Origin: Roseicyclus sp.
Lineage (GTDB): Bacteria; Pseudomonadota; Alphaproteobacteria; Rhodobacterales; Rhodobacteraceae
DNA: 64,000 bases
Assembly (NCBI GenBank): GCA_018401055.1
Contig: JAGYLB010000110.1
Location: forward strand, 112,086 to 176,085
Reading direction: 5' to 3'
Both the position numbers and the translations under genes were made by a program. This document shows, piece after piece, positions 56,863 to 64,000 of the stretch. Each line of letters opens with the position of its first letter. Within the stretch, counting starts at the first letter, position 1. The notes below the pieces were generated by a model that searched no databases, was not told where the DNA came from, and worked only from the letters and a program-made list of their open reading frames with translations.

Positions 56863-57549
56863 TCAGGCCACGGTGACCGTCAGGCTGCCCACGCCCGCCA
56901 CATGCCCTTCCATCACATCCCCGCGCACCACGGGACCGACACCAGCGGGCGTACCGGTCATAATGATGTCGCCTGGCTTCAGCTCAAAATAATCCGACAG
57001 GTAAGAGATCATCTCGGGGATCTTCCAGATCAACTGGTTCAGATCCCCCTCTTGACGCAAAATGCCGTTTACTCTCAATGTGATGCTTCCCGACGTCAGG
57101 GGTCCTGTCGTAGCCGCGGGCACGATCGGTCCCATCGGGGCCGAGTTCTCGAAGGCCTTTCCGACCTCCCAGGGCCGGCCCATCTTCTTGGCCTCACCCT
57201 GTAGGTCGCGGCGAGTCATGTCGATGCCAACGGCATAGCCCCACACGCACTCCAGCGCCTTGTCGGCCGGGATGTTCTTGCCGCCACGTGCAAGCGCCAC
57301 CACCAGTTCAATCTCGTGGTGCACATCCGAGGTCTGGTCAGGATAGGGAAACGTGCCGGAAAAATCGAGGTTGTCAGGGTTTTTCTGGAAGAAGAAGGGC
57401 GGTTCGCGGTCAGGGTCATGCCCCATCTCAATTGCATGGGCTGCGTAGTTGCGGCCAATGCAGTAGATGCGCCGCACCGGAAATCGCTGCGCATGGCCCT
57501 CGATGGGGGCCGTCGCGACCTCGGGTGCCGGGATCACTGTCTTTGTCAT
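56863..57549 (-). CDS. Fumarylacetoacetate hydrolase-family protein (fumarylpyruvate hydrolase type)
   Basis: 228 residues. FAH-domain motifs: VRRIYCIGRNYAAHAIEMG, PFFFQKNPDNL, DVHHEIELVVALARGGKN (metal-binding Glu pair), GYAVGIDMTRRDLQGEAKK (Asp ligand and Lys), PWEVGKAFENSAPMGPIV, and DIIMTGTPAGVGPVVRGD. The short length and motif set fit fumarylpyruvate hydrolases of the gentisate pathway and related C-C hydrolases or decarboxylases. It is divergent from the GntR gene, with the shared operator 64 bases upstream of its start. Confidence 0.92.
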   Translation of the reverse strand: MTKTVIPAPEVATAPIEGHAQRFPVRRIYCIGRNYAAHAIEMGHDPDREPPFFFQKNPDNLDFSGTFPYPDQTSDVHHEIELVVALARGGKNIPADKALECVWGYAVGIDMTRRDLQGEAKKMGRPWEVGKAFENSAPMGPIVPAATTGPLTSGSITLRVNGILRQEGDLNQLIWKIPEMISYLSDYFELKPGDIIMTGTPAGVGPVVRGDVMEGHVAGVGSLTVTVA

Positions 57550-57612
57550 TTCTTCCAGTCTCCAATCTTAACCAAGGCGGTCTTGACATATGCGCGTGCG
57601 CAAATCAATTGA

Positions 57613-57627
57613 TATTGATCCGGATTG
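57613..57627. promoter_or_regulatory. Second copy of the putative GntR operator
   Basis: tattgatccggattg, identical over 15 bases to 56610-56624, lies in the divergent promoter between the FAH gene and the GntR gene. It suggests that the regulator controls both itself/FAH and the Tct operon. Confidence 0.7.
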
Positions 57628-57697
57628 CGCCGCCGCATAAGCTTTTCGGATCAGTGACAAGGACGACACTAAGTGACCGAAGCAACCACGGGTAGAC

Positions 57698-58396
57698 TTG
57701 GATGAAGCGCGCGCCAATGCGGCCCTCCATAAGGTCTCGGATGCCGCCGCTGTATCACAGCTCCGCGCGTTCATAATGGAGGGGGGCTTCGCACCCGGAG
57801 ACCGCTTGCCGCCTGAGCGGCACCTTGGCCCGGAACTGGGCTTGCGCAGGTCATCGCTCCGTAAAGCACTAGAAATCCTTGTGGCCGACGGCGTATTGTG
57901 GCGCCATGTTGGCAAGGGCACATTTGTGGCCGACCTGACGGACAGCCCGCAGGTAGGTGGTCTCCAGGCGTTGGCCCGTGACATCAGCCCTGCCGATGCG
58001 ATGCGGGCGCGCGCCGTTTTTGAGCCCGCCATGGCTCGTGAGGCGGCGCTGCATGCTTCTGCCGCCGAGATCGCGCACCTGCAGCTCATGGCCGAGCGTT
58101 CGCGGCGGTGCGCAAGCTGGCGCGAATACGAAGTGCTCGATGCTGACCTACATCGCGGGATCGCCCTTGCATCAGCCTCACCCACATTACTAGCCTTGTT
58201 TGACCAGCTAAATATGATCCGGCGGATGGTGTCTTTTGGCACGGTGCGGCGGGTAGGCGCGAAGCCGCCGGAAAACCATTCCAGCTTTGCAGAGCATGAC
58301 ACGATTCTTGACGCTATCGCTGCCCGCGATGCCGAGGCGTCGGAACTGGCGATGCGCCGGCATCTGTACTCAGTCGGTGGGCGATTGGAGCCCTGA
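57698..58396 (+). CDS. GntR-family transcriptional regulator (FCD/FadR subgroup)
   Basis: 232 residues from TTG 57698; no good ATG is present. A GTG at 57673 would give VTEATTGR and could be the true start if a single-base error lies near 57690. The winged helix is LRAFIMEGGFAPGDRLPPERHLGPELGLRRSSLRKALEILVADGVLW. The FCD domain has ARAVFEPAMAREAALHAS, DLHRGIALASASPTLLALF, and EHDTILDAIAARDAEASELAMRRHL. It probably represses the FAH and the decarboxylase-Tct operons through the two identical operator-like sites until an aromatic-acid metabolite binds. Confidence 0.88.
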   Translation: MDEARANAALHKVSDAAAVSQLRAFIMEGGFAPGDRLPPERHLGPELGLRRSSLRKALEILVADGVLWRHVGKGTFVADLTDSPQVGGLQALARDISPADAMRARAVFEPAMAREAALHASAAEIAHLQLMAERSRRCASWREYEVLDADLHRGIALASASPTLLALFDQLNMIRRMVSFGTVRRVGAKPPENHSSFAEHDTILDAIAARDAEASELAMRRHLYSVGGRLEP

Positions 58397-58478
58397 CGCC
58401 GCAAGGGGCGCACCGGCGCCGTGCGCGCTGTCATCCTGGAGGGAGCGACGGGAATGAGGATAAATCAGAGGGTTAGGC

Positions 58479-58543
58479 GACGGTGGGACAATTAGATCGC
58501 CCCTGATTTCCCATAGCTTTTTGCCCGAAAGTGTCCCACCGTC
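58479..58543. repeat. Inverted repeat of 12 bases spaced by 41
   Basis: gacggtgggaca (58479-58490) and tgtcccaccgtc (58532-58543) are perfect complements. The distance is long for a terminator of the GntR gene. It could be the two ends of a lost small element or a bidirectional structure. The rest of 58397-58892 shows no gene I can support. Confidence 0.7.
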
Positions 58544-59965
58544 TTGTGAAGTGGGCTACCAAGAATCGATACCGGCCTTCACAGTGTTCGCTCCTCACGT
58601 GTTTGGGTCGATTGTCGCGTCAGACAAGACTTTGCCGGTGCCAACGCGCCGAAACTTAGGCTTTTCCGGTCTGAAGATTTCACGTTAGCTTGATGTCTTC
58701 TCTCACGTGATGCGCGTACGCTGACACGGCCCGGATAGGAAGAACTTCGTCGAGATTGGCAAGCGCTTCTTCACGTTCGACGATGACGTCCCCAGGCGTG
58801 GTGTAGCTTGCGGTGGCCATCAGGTTTCTCGGTAGGGTCAGGTTGCGACAACCAACCTGAACCGAGGGATGCCCCGATGACCAGACCCATCGATGGACCT
58901 CCGCGCGCTGAGTGGAGAAGAGCGCCGATGCTGACCTGCTGCGCGAGATGATCGGCTTCGCGGCCGAACGCTTAATGGAGCTGGAGGTTGCGCGCGCGGG
59001 ACAGGCGCTGACTATGGCGGAGAAGAGCAGCGAAGGCGGCTGGCGCAGCGCAACGGCTACCGTGATCGGGATTGGGAGACCCGGGCGGGAAGCGTCGAGC
59101 GCGCGCATCCCGCGCGCTGCGCCGGCTCCTACTTCCCGTCCTTCACAGGGCCGCGGCGCTCGGTCGAGGAAGGGCCCTCACTGGCCGTGATCCAGGGGCT
59201 CATGTTCACGTGGCGTCATGTCTGAGCGCGCTCGATGGACGGACCCTCGTGCTGGGCGATGAGCGGCACCGGGATCTCGAAGAGCCGGGTCAGCCGATCT
59301 CTGCGAAGAGATCGACGACACGTGTCGAGTGCCTTCCTGACCCAGCTGATCGAGGGCGAATGGCTATCTCTGGATCAGATGCCACCTACCTCAAAGGTGC
59401 CGCCAGGGGCGGGCGGATCGCGTGTCTGTGGCCGTCACCCTTGCGGTCGGCGTCAACACCGATGGGCGTCAGTGGGGTCCTGGCGCATGGCGCTCAGCGC
59501 CTCCGAAGCCGAGCCGGTTCTGGACCGAGTTCCTCCGGGACCTCGTGCGGCGGGGTCTCTGGCGGGGTGAAAGCTGGTCATCAGCGACGCACGTCAGAAG
59601 GGATCAAGGCCGCGACGGCCCGCGTCCTGTCCACGAGTTGGCAGCGATGCCGGGTGCATTTCCAGCGCAATGCTCTCGCCCATGCCGGCAAGAACAGCCG
59701 CAGGGTGGTCTCGGCCTTCATCGCCACCGCCTTCGCACAGCCGGACCACACGGCAGCCAAGGCCCAGTGGCGCCTGGTGGCCGACCAGATGCGCGGCAAG
59801 CTCCCGAAGCTGGCCACACTCATGGATACCGCCGAAGAGGACGTGCTGGCCTATATGGCCTTCCCCCGCCAGCATCGAACCAAGCTGCACAGCACAAACC
59901 CGATCGAGCGCCTGAACGGCGAAATGAACCGCCCCGGGTTTACCGGAGAGTTTGTGGTTCAATGA

Positions 59966-60871
59966 TTACGCTGCTTTTTCGTCAACGTTCAAGTTTGCGT
60001 AGAATGCCTCCTCTGCTTCGTTCGGTGTAATGTATCCGATGGCGCTGTGCAGGCGCGTTTTGTTATACCAGTCGACCCACTTGAGAGTTTCCCATTCGAC
60101 TTGGCCGACCGATTTCCATGGACCGAGAAACTTGATGACCTCGGTCTTGAACAGGCCGATGATGCTTTCGGCCAGGGCGTTATCATAGGAATCTCCGACG
60201 CTGCCGACCGAGGTATCGATGCCGGCCTCTGCGAGCCGCTCAGTGTATCGGATCGACAGGTATTGGCTGCCACGATCGCTGTGGTGGATGAGCTTGTCCG
60301 CCTCGGACGGGGCGCGCTGGCAGATGGCCTGGTTCAAGGCATCGAGCACGAAACCGGTGGTCATCGAGGTCGAGACGCGCCAGCCGACGATTTTGCGGGC
60401 GAAGACGTCGATGACGAAGGCCACATAGACCATGCCCTGCCAGCTGGAGACATAGGTGAAGTCACTGACCCAGAGCTGGTTCGGCATAGCGGCCACGAAA
60501 GCCCGGTTCACCTTGTCGTCCGGGCAAGGTTGTGCCGTATCGGGGTTAGTGGTGATCACCGGTCTGCCCCGCACAACGCCTTGTAATCCCATGACCTGCA
60601 TCAACCTCTCCACCGTGCAGCGAGCGATATCGTGCCCGCTGCGGCGTAACTGGTGCCAAACCTTGCGCGCGCCGTATCGGCCCCGACTGCCATCGAAGGC
60701 CTGCTTGATCGCAGCCATGTCCAGTTGATCCTGCTTAGCCCGATCCGATGCCAGGTCCGGATCACGCTCCACGGCCTTGAGGGCATAATACGTCGATGGT
60801 GCGATCCCCAGAACCCGGCAGATCGGCTCGACACCATGGACACGACGGTGATCGTCGATGAACACGATCAT
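59966..60871 (-). CDS. IS3-family transposase OrfB (integrase core)
   Basis: 301 residues. HTH_21-like start (DDHRRVHGVEPICRVLGIAPSTYYALK), SRGRYGARKVWHQLRRSGHD, then the integrase core with VSDFTYVSSWQGMVYVAFVIDVFARKIVGW (first Asp), HHSDRGSQYLSIRYTERL (second Asp) and NALAESIIGLFKTEVI (Glu), ending RLHSAIGYITPNEAEEAFY. It overlaps OrfA by four bases (ATGA), and a fused OrfAB is normally made by frameshift. Confidence 0.95.
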   Translation of the reverse strand: MIVFIDDHRRVHGVEPICRVLGIAPSTYYALKAVERDPDLASDRAKQDQLDMAAIKQAFDGSRGRYGARKVWHQLRRSGHDIARCTVERLMQVMGLQGVVRGRPVITTNPDTAQPCPDDKVNRAFVAAMPNQLWVSDFTYVSSWQGMVYVAFVIDVFARKIVGWRVSTSMTTGFVLDALNQAICQRAPSEADKLIHHSDRGSQYLSIRYTERLAEAGIDTSVGSVGDSYDNALAESIIGLFKTEVIKFLGPWKSVGQVEWETLKWVDWYNKTRLHSAIGYITPNEAEEAFYANLNVDEKAA

Positions 60872-61209
60872 TTGCGAAACGGGCGGTCGAGCTCCGCCGC
60901 TGCGAAATATGCGCTGGCCTTCTTCAGGATCTCGTTGGCCTGGCGCAGTTCACGGACCTCACGCTCAAGTTCCTTGATCCGATCCTTCTCGGCAATTGTC
61001 AGCCCAGCCCGCTGCCCGGCATCGCGTTCGGCCTGCTGACACCAGACGCGCAGGCTGTCCGGTGAACAGCCAAGCTTCGGCGCAATTGCCTTATAGGCTG
61101 CCGTGTCGCTGGCATAGTCAGCACGGTTCTCTCTGAAAAGCCGAACACCACGTTCACGCAGTTCGGCCGGATAGGCGGGGGTATGTCGATTCTTTGTCAT
61201 AGGGTTCAT
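60868..61209 (-). CDS. IS3-family transposase OrfA
   Basis: 113 residues. An HTH_Tnp_1 domain (YPAELRERGVRLFRENRADY, APKLGCSPDSLRVWCQQAERD) is followed by a leucine-zipper-like helix (EKDRIKELEREVRELRQANEILKKASAYFA) used for pairing. It starts 15 bases inside the right terminal repeat region of the element. Confidence 0.94.
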   Translation of the reverse strand: MNPMTKNRHTPAYPAELRERGVRLFRENRADYASDTAAYKAIAPKLGCSPDSLRVWCQQAERDAGQRAGLTIAEKDRIKELEREVRELRQANEILKKASAYFAAAELDRPFRK

Positions 61210-61573
61210 CCTTTGAGTGTTTTACTCTCCGGTAAACCCGGGGCGGTTCAAAATCAAGCGGCGCACCGATGTCGTCGGGATATTCCCGAACGAGGCATCG
61301 ATCCGCCGCCTCGTCGGCGCAATCCTGATGGAGCAGACCGAGGAATGGACGGTCCAGCGCGCCAGATACATGACACTGGAAACGCTCGCGCCGGTCTGCG
61401 ATGATCTCAACGTCAGCCTGCCTGCTGCTTAGACCGACTGACCAGTTCGGCCCGCCAGTGAGCGCGAGGCCCTCGGTGAGCTACACCACTTCCCGGGACG
61501 TCATCCGTTCGACTGTAGACATGGTCATGCACCTCCTTCGATTTCGGCCAGCAACTCTTGGAGTTCCGTGCCC

Positions 61574-61801
61574 ATCTGCCCTTGGTCGGAACAGGTGCAG
61601 ACTCACCTGCATGCATCGCAGTTCAATCGGCAGCGTTCGGCGGCAGATGGGCTGTGGTTCACCAAGCCCCCACTTGCCATACTACGGGACAAGTCCGACC
61701 CTGGTCGCACCCAGGCGATCGCGGGCCGAGATCGACCATCTAAGGCGCTCACTGCTCTGCGCGTCTACGGGAGTGTTGTGCCTGAAAACTGGTAGCGGAG
61801 G
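61574..61801 (+). repeat. 228-base duplication, right copy, running into the tRNA-Met gene
   Basis: Gapless match to 41848-42075, about 86% identical by eye. The last 12 bases (61790-61801, tggtagcggagg) are the CCA and acceptor end of the tRNA gene. The block is thus the DNA directly downstream of the tRNA, in tRNA orientation. The bases 61433-61573 in front of it hold no gene. Confidence 0.85.
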
Positions 61802-61866
61802 AGGGACTCGAACCCCCGACACGCGGATTATGATTCCGCTGCTCTAACCAACTGAGCTACTCCGCC
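61790..61866 (-). tRNA. tRNA-Met (CAT), elongator type
   Basis: The 77-base complement begins ggcggagtagctcagttgg and ends with an encoded CCA. D-arm (agctcagttggttagagc), anticodon stem gcgga/tccgc with loop atcataa (anticodon CAT), variable loop gtgtc, and T-arm with ggttcgagtccc are all present. The first pair is G-U. The elongator form fits best; the gene lacks the C1-A72 mismatch and the GGG/CCC stem of an initiator. Its 3' end acts as the likely integration target of the region to the left. Confidence 0.93.
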
Positions 61867-61922
61867 GAAGCCGTCGCGGAGGTATGACAGGCGCACCTGT
61901 CCGTCAACCTCAAAATCATGGA

Positions 61923-62339
61923 TCAACCGCGCGGCAGGCGGGCGGCGGTGACTTCTACCTCGACCTTGAACTCAGGGCGGGTGAAGCCCGACACAATCAC
62001 CAGCGTCGAGGCCGGAAGACGCGCCATGCCGTCGCACCAGGCATCGCGAGCTGCCATGTAGGCGGACATTTCCGCTCGGTCGGTCACGAAGGCATTTATG
62101 CGGACGGTATCCGTCTTGTCGAACCCGGCCTCGGCCAGAATCGCGGCGCAGGCAGCAAAGCAAAGGTCTGCCTGCGCACGGACATCCGCAGGGATCCGCT
62201 CGTCGACCGAGATGCCCAGTTGTCCAGACGTGAAAACCCATTCCGCACCGGCCGGCACATGTGTGCCATGGGCATAAGCTGCGAAAGGCGGGCGAATCGT
62301 GGGCGGGACAAGAGCCGTCAATCCGGGGCGGTCAGGCAT
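61923..62339 (-). CDS. RidA-family (YjgF/UK114) protein
   Basis: 138 residues with the RidA pattern: PFAAYAHGTHVPAGAEWVFTSGQLG, VRAQADLCFAACAAILAEAGFDKTDTVRINAFVTD, and EVEVTAARLPRG at the end. The active-site Arg that binds the imine carboxylate in true RidA would be in the position before INAFVTD (here TVRINAF, Arg present). Members deaminate reactive enamines/imines or act in pyrimidine breakdown. It is divergent from the ABC binding-protein gene, with 241 bases between. Confidence 0.9.
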   Translation of the reverse strand: MPDRPGLTALVPPTIRPPFAAYAHGTHVPAGAEWVFTSGQLGISVDERIPADVRAQADLCFAACAAILAEAGFDKTDTVRINAFVTDRAEMSAYMAARDAWCDGMARLPASTLVIVSGFTRPEFKVEVEVTAARLPRG

Positions 62340-62580
62340 CGTCTTCTCCTCTGGCGGATGCCGACAGACAAGCGGCCGATGGCATCACTGTCCAGCAGAT
62401 GCGCAGCGCCCATATGCTGCGCGCTTAAATTTCTTGCAAGCCCTACGAGATCGCCACAAATTGTGGCGCCGACGCAGGGCCGGCCATTGGCTTTCCAGCT
62501 AACCTCTTTCCACGTCGCAAGGCCCTCATAGGCTCGCGTCTGGTCCCAAACACCGCCACCTCATCGGGGAGATACCAAGG
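62340..62580. promoter_or_regulatory. Divergent promoter region between RidA and the ABC operon
   Basis: 241 bases of mixed composition with an AT-rich centre near 62428-62440 (cttaaatttcttgc). A ribosome site GGGAGATACCAAGG precedes ATG 62581. No operator palindrome could be assigned with confidence. Confidence 0.45.
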
Positions 62581-63577
62581 ATGTTTCGTAGTTCGACACT
62601 TGCACTAGTCGCGGCGCTTGCCGGCGGCACGGCGGCCGCTCAGGATCTGACGCCGGTCACTTTCGGCACCAATTGGCTGGCGCAGGCCGAGACGTGGCGG
62701 GTTCTATCAGTCGGTCGCCGATGGCACCTATGCCGCATGCGGCCTTGACGTCACGATCGTGTCAGGCGGCCCGCAGGTGAACAACCGCGCGCTGCTTCTG
62801 GCCGACCGGATCCAGTTCCACATGGGCGGCGACTTGCTGCAGGCCTTCACCGCCGTGGAGGAGGATGTGCCCGTCGTGGCCGTCGCCGCGACCTTCCAGA
62901 AGCACCCGCAGGTGATCCTTGCGCATCCCGGCGTTGCCGACACCTGGGAAGAGCTGCGCGACCTGACGCTGCTGATCGGCGACAACGGCTTTGCCAGCTA
63001 CTACCAGTGGATGATCGCGGCGCATGGCTTCACCGTCGAACAGCGCCAGCCCTACACGTTCAAACCGCGCCGCTTCGCGCCCATAGCGCAGGTCGGCATG
63101 CAAGGTTTCCTGTCGTCGGAGCCCTATCTGGTCGAGCGTGAGGGCGGCTTCACACCAAATGTTTTCCTGATCGCCGACGCAGGCTACGCCACCTACGCCA
63201 CCACGATCGAAACGATGGCCGCCACGATCGAAAACAGCCCCGAAGTGGTGGAATGCTTTGTCGAGGGCTCGATCCTCGGCTGGTACAACTACCTCTACGG
63301 CGACAACGCGGCCGCCAACGCCCTGATCTTGGAGGCCAACCCCGACATGACCCAGGACAAGATCGATTATGCCATCGCCAAGATGATCGAATACGGCATC
63401 GTCGACAGCGGTGAGGCGCTGACTCTCGGCATCGGTGCAATGACTGAGGCAACCGTCGAAGGCTTTTATCGCTCCATGGTCGAGGCGGGCGTTGTCTCGG
63501 ACGGGATCGACTGGCAGGCTGCATTCACGACCCAATTCGTGAATCAGGGACTCGGGATGGAATTGCGCCCGCAGTGA
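62581..63577 (+). pseudogene. NMT1/THI5-like ABC transporter substrate-binding protein, one frameshift
   Basis: About 332 residues from ATG 62581 with a signal peptide (LALVAALAGGTAAAQDL). After a single shift near 62700 it continues FYQSVADGTYAACGLDVTIVSGGPQVNNRALLLA, the usual NMT1 pattern, then VPVVAVAATFQKHPQVILAHPG and GDNGFASYYQWMIAAHGF. The family binds pyrimidine precursors of thiamin, riboflavin, alkanesulfonates, hydantoins and similar small molecules. With a divergent RidA gene a nitrogen-containing ring compound is a fair guess. The one lesion in a conserved spot looks like a consensus error. Confidence 0.88.
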
Positions 63578-63593
63578 TTTGACGCTGACACGG

Positions 63594-63619
63594 GCGGCCC
63601 GCCCATCTCGGCGGGCCGC
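63594..63619 (+). terminator. Intercistronic hairpin between ABC binding protein and ATPase
   Basis: A perfect 10-base stem (gcggcccgcc/ggcgggccgc) with a 6-base loop. No U-run follows. It is placed like the hairpins after the two other binding-protein genes (23436 and 35659) and may protect the upstream mRNA. Confidence 0.7.
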
Positions 63620-63646
63620 ATCTATCTTAGTACAGAAGGTGCCGCC

Positions 63647-64000
63647 ATGGCCGTTCGCCTCAATGACATCAAGCCGCTGGGGCAACGCGCGCCGCTTTTG
63701 CGGCTCAACCATGTCGACAAGATCTTCAACGGCGATGTCGTGGCCCTGCGCGACATGACCCTGCAGGTCAATCAGGGCGATTTCATATCGCTTCTAGGTC
63801 CATCTGGTTGCGGCAAGTCCACCGCGCTGCGCCTGATTTCCGACCTGATGCACCCCACGCGCGGCCGCATCGAATGGGAAGGCGACCACGGCCGGGGCGA
63901 TCTGGGCGTCGTGTTCCAGGAACCGACATTGATGCCATGGGCGACGGTGGCGCAAAATGTCTGGCTGCCGTTCCGACTGGCGGGAAAAAGCTACGCCGAG
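63647..64000 (+). CDS. ABC transporter ATP-binding protein (SsuB/TauB-like), cut by the window end
   Basis: 118 residues visible from ATG 63647. Walker A is LLGPSGCGKSTALRLISDLM (residues about 49-68); the Q-loop is GVVFQEPTLMPWATVAQNVWLPF. The nitrate/sulfonate/thiamin-precursor type of ATPase normally pairs with NMT1-type binding proteins, which is the upstream gene. The signature and Walker B lie beyond the end of the window. Confidence 0.92.
   Translation, partial: MAVRLNDIKPLGQRAPLLRLNHVDKIFNGDVVALRDMTLQVNQGDFISLLGPSGCGKSTALRLISDLMHPTRGRIEWEGDHGRGDLGVVFQEPTLMPWATVAQNVWLPFRLAGKSYAE

Larger units (their letters stand above)
59925..61250 (-). mobile_element. Complete IS3-family insertion sequence (1326 bp)
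   Basis: Perfect terminal inverted repeats of 27 bases (59925-59951 and 61224-61250, starting tgaaccgccccgggtttacc). The flanks show a 3-base target duplication AAA (59922-59924 and 61251-61253). Rejoining the flanks restores the IS256 codons GEIKRR. Two intact overlapping genes lie inside on the minus strand. It is intact and probably the youngest insertion in the window. Confidence 0.95.
58893..61432 (+). pseudogene. IS256-family transposase, frameshifted and interrupted by an IS3 element
   Basis: From ATG 58893 (MDLRAL, then one base extra, then KSADADLLREMIGFAAERLM) the pieces follow the IS256 order: QRNGYRDRDWETRAGSVE, YLK-type SDATYLKGAARGGRI with the first Asp, SDA region, ARVLSTSWQRCRVHFQRNALAHAGK, AFIATAFAQP, and HRTKLHSTNPIERLNGE with the catalytic Glu. 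The gene is cut at 59924 and resumes at 61251 (IKRRTDVVGIFPNEASIRRLVGAIL) to its normal end at 61432. At least four more frame breaks lie in the first half. It was inactive, or became so, before the assembly. Confidence 0.88.

Noticed and set aside
58680..58820. A small minus-strand protein ending AYAHHVREDIKLT
   Set aside because: The upstream part of its frame is antisense to the IS256 transposase, and the last 45 codons alone show no family; not supported as a gene.
61790..61866. tRNA-Ile2 (CAT with lysidine) or initiator tRNA-Met
   Set aside because: Stem and arm sequences fit the alphaproteobacterial elongator tRNA-Met; there is no C1-A72 mismatch and no run of three G-C pairs in the anticodon stem.
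28821..61866. A phage or ICE integrase to explain the tRNA-Met repeats
   Set aside because: No tyrosine or serine recombinase motif was seen in any frame; only IS transposases are present, so the element type stays unproven.
1..64000. CRISPR array
   Set aside because: The repeats found (15-base minisatellite, 28-base and 228-base dispersed copies, IS ends) do not show regular repeat-spacer spacing, and no cas gene is present.

Overview
The window looks like a piece of an alphaproteobacterial chromosome or large plasmid, most probably from the Rhodobacteraceae (roseobacter/Paracoccus-like). The reasons are the high GC content, the many TRAP, TctABC and ABC uptake systems, the GntR/FCD regulators, PEP/VPLPA-CTERM-like proteins and the style of the IS3, IS5, IS256 and IS1182 elements. 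It has no rRNA, no CRISPR array and one tRNA, an elongator-type tRNA-Met at 61.8 kb.

Layout. 1-3.7 kb: an unidentified protein, an IS5-type remnant, a broken regulator fragment and one complete IS1182-family element. 3.9-5.2 kb: a GntP-type permease with frameshifts. 5.3-12.0 kb (minus strand): a tightly overlapping operon of a TPR/GT41 (SPINDLY/OGT-like) glycosyltransferase, glucose-1-phosphate cytidylyltransferase, CDP-glucose 4,6-dehydratase, a sugar C-methyltransferase, a 3,5-epimerase and a sugar reductase/epimerase. This reads as a pathway making a C-methylated 6-deoxysugar nucleotide together with a protein-type glycosyltransferase. 12.2-14.7 kb (plus strand): a divergent operon of a peroxiredoxin-like/2-oxoglutarate oxygenase fusion, an ECF sigma factor and a membrane anti-sigma factor. 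15.1-27.5 kb: a purine and nucleoside scavenging cluster with a PotABCD-like ABC importer, two nucleoside hydrolases, adenine deaminase, a second amidohydrolase, a phosphoribosyltransferase and two M20 hydrolases, mostly coupled by 4-base ATGA overlaps.

27.5-61.8 kb is a mosaic. IS debris at 27.6-28.8 kb is followed by a decayed FAD/Fe-S oxidoreductase, a decayed serine-glyoxylate-type aminotransferase and an enolase-superfamily gene with one internal stop. A TRAP transporter, a methyltransferase, a TIM-barrel isomerase and a GntR/malonyl-CoA decarboxylase pair follow. Next come an RHH protein, a VOC protein and a GMC dehydrogenase pair (42-45 kb), remnants of a carbamoylase, a Fic protein and a LysR gene, a CTERM-type secreted protein (49.4 kb), and a Ca/Na antiporter plus TctABC, a dihydroxyphthalate decarboxylase-like protein, an FAH hydrolase and GntR (51-58 kb). 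Last is an IS256 copy interrupted by a complete IS3 element (58.9-61.4 kb). Three copies of one 28-base sequence (28.82, 42.07 and 50.75 kb), two of them directly behind a 12-base copy of the tRNA-Met 3' end, and a 228-base duplication ending inside the tRNA suggest stacked cargo units at this tRNA. No integrase is visible.

61.9-64 kb: RidA, then an NMT1-type ABC binding protein and the start of its ATPase.

A recurring oddity is that more than fifteen otherwise well conserved genes carry isolated single-base frameshifts. Some (29-33.5 kb, 45.5-48 kb, the IS copies) look truly decayed. Many others look like consensus errors in a low-quality assembly. Genes are reported over their full homologous span, with the lesions noted.
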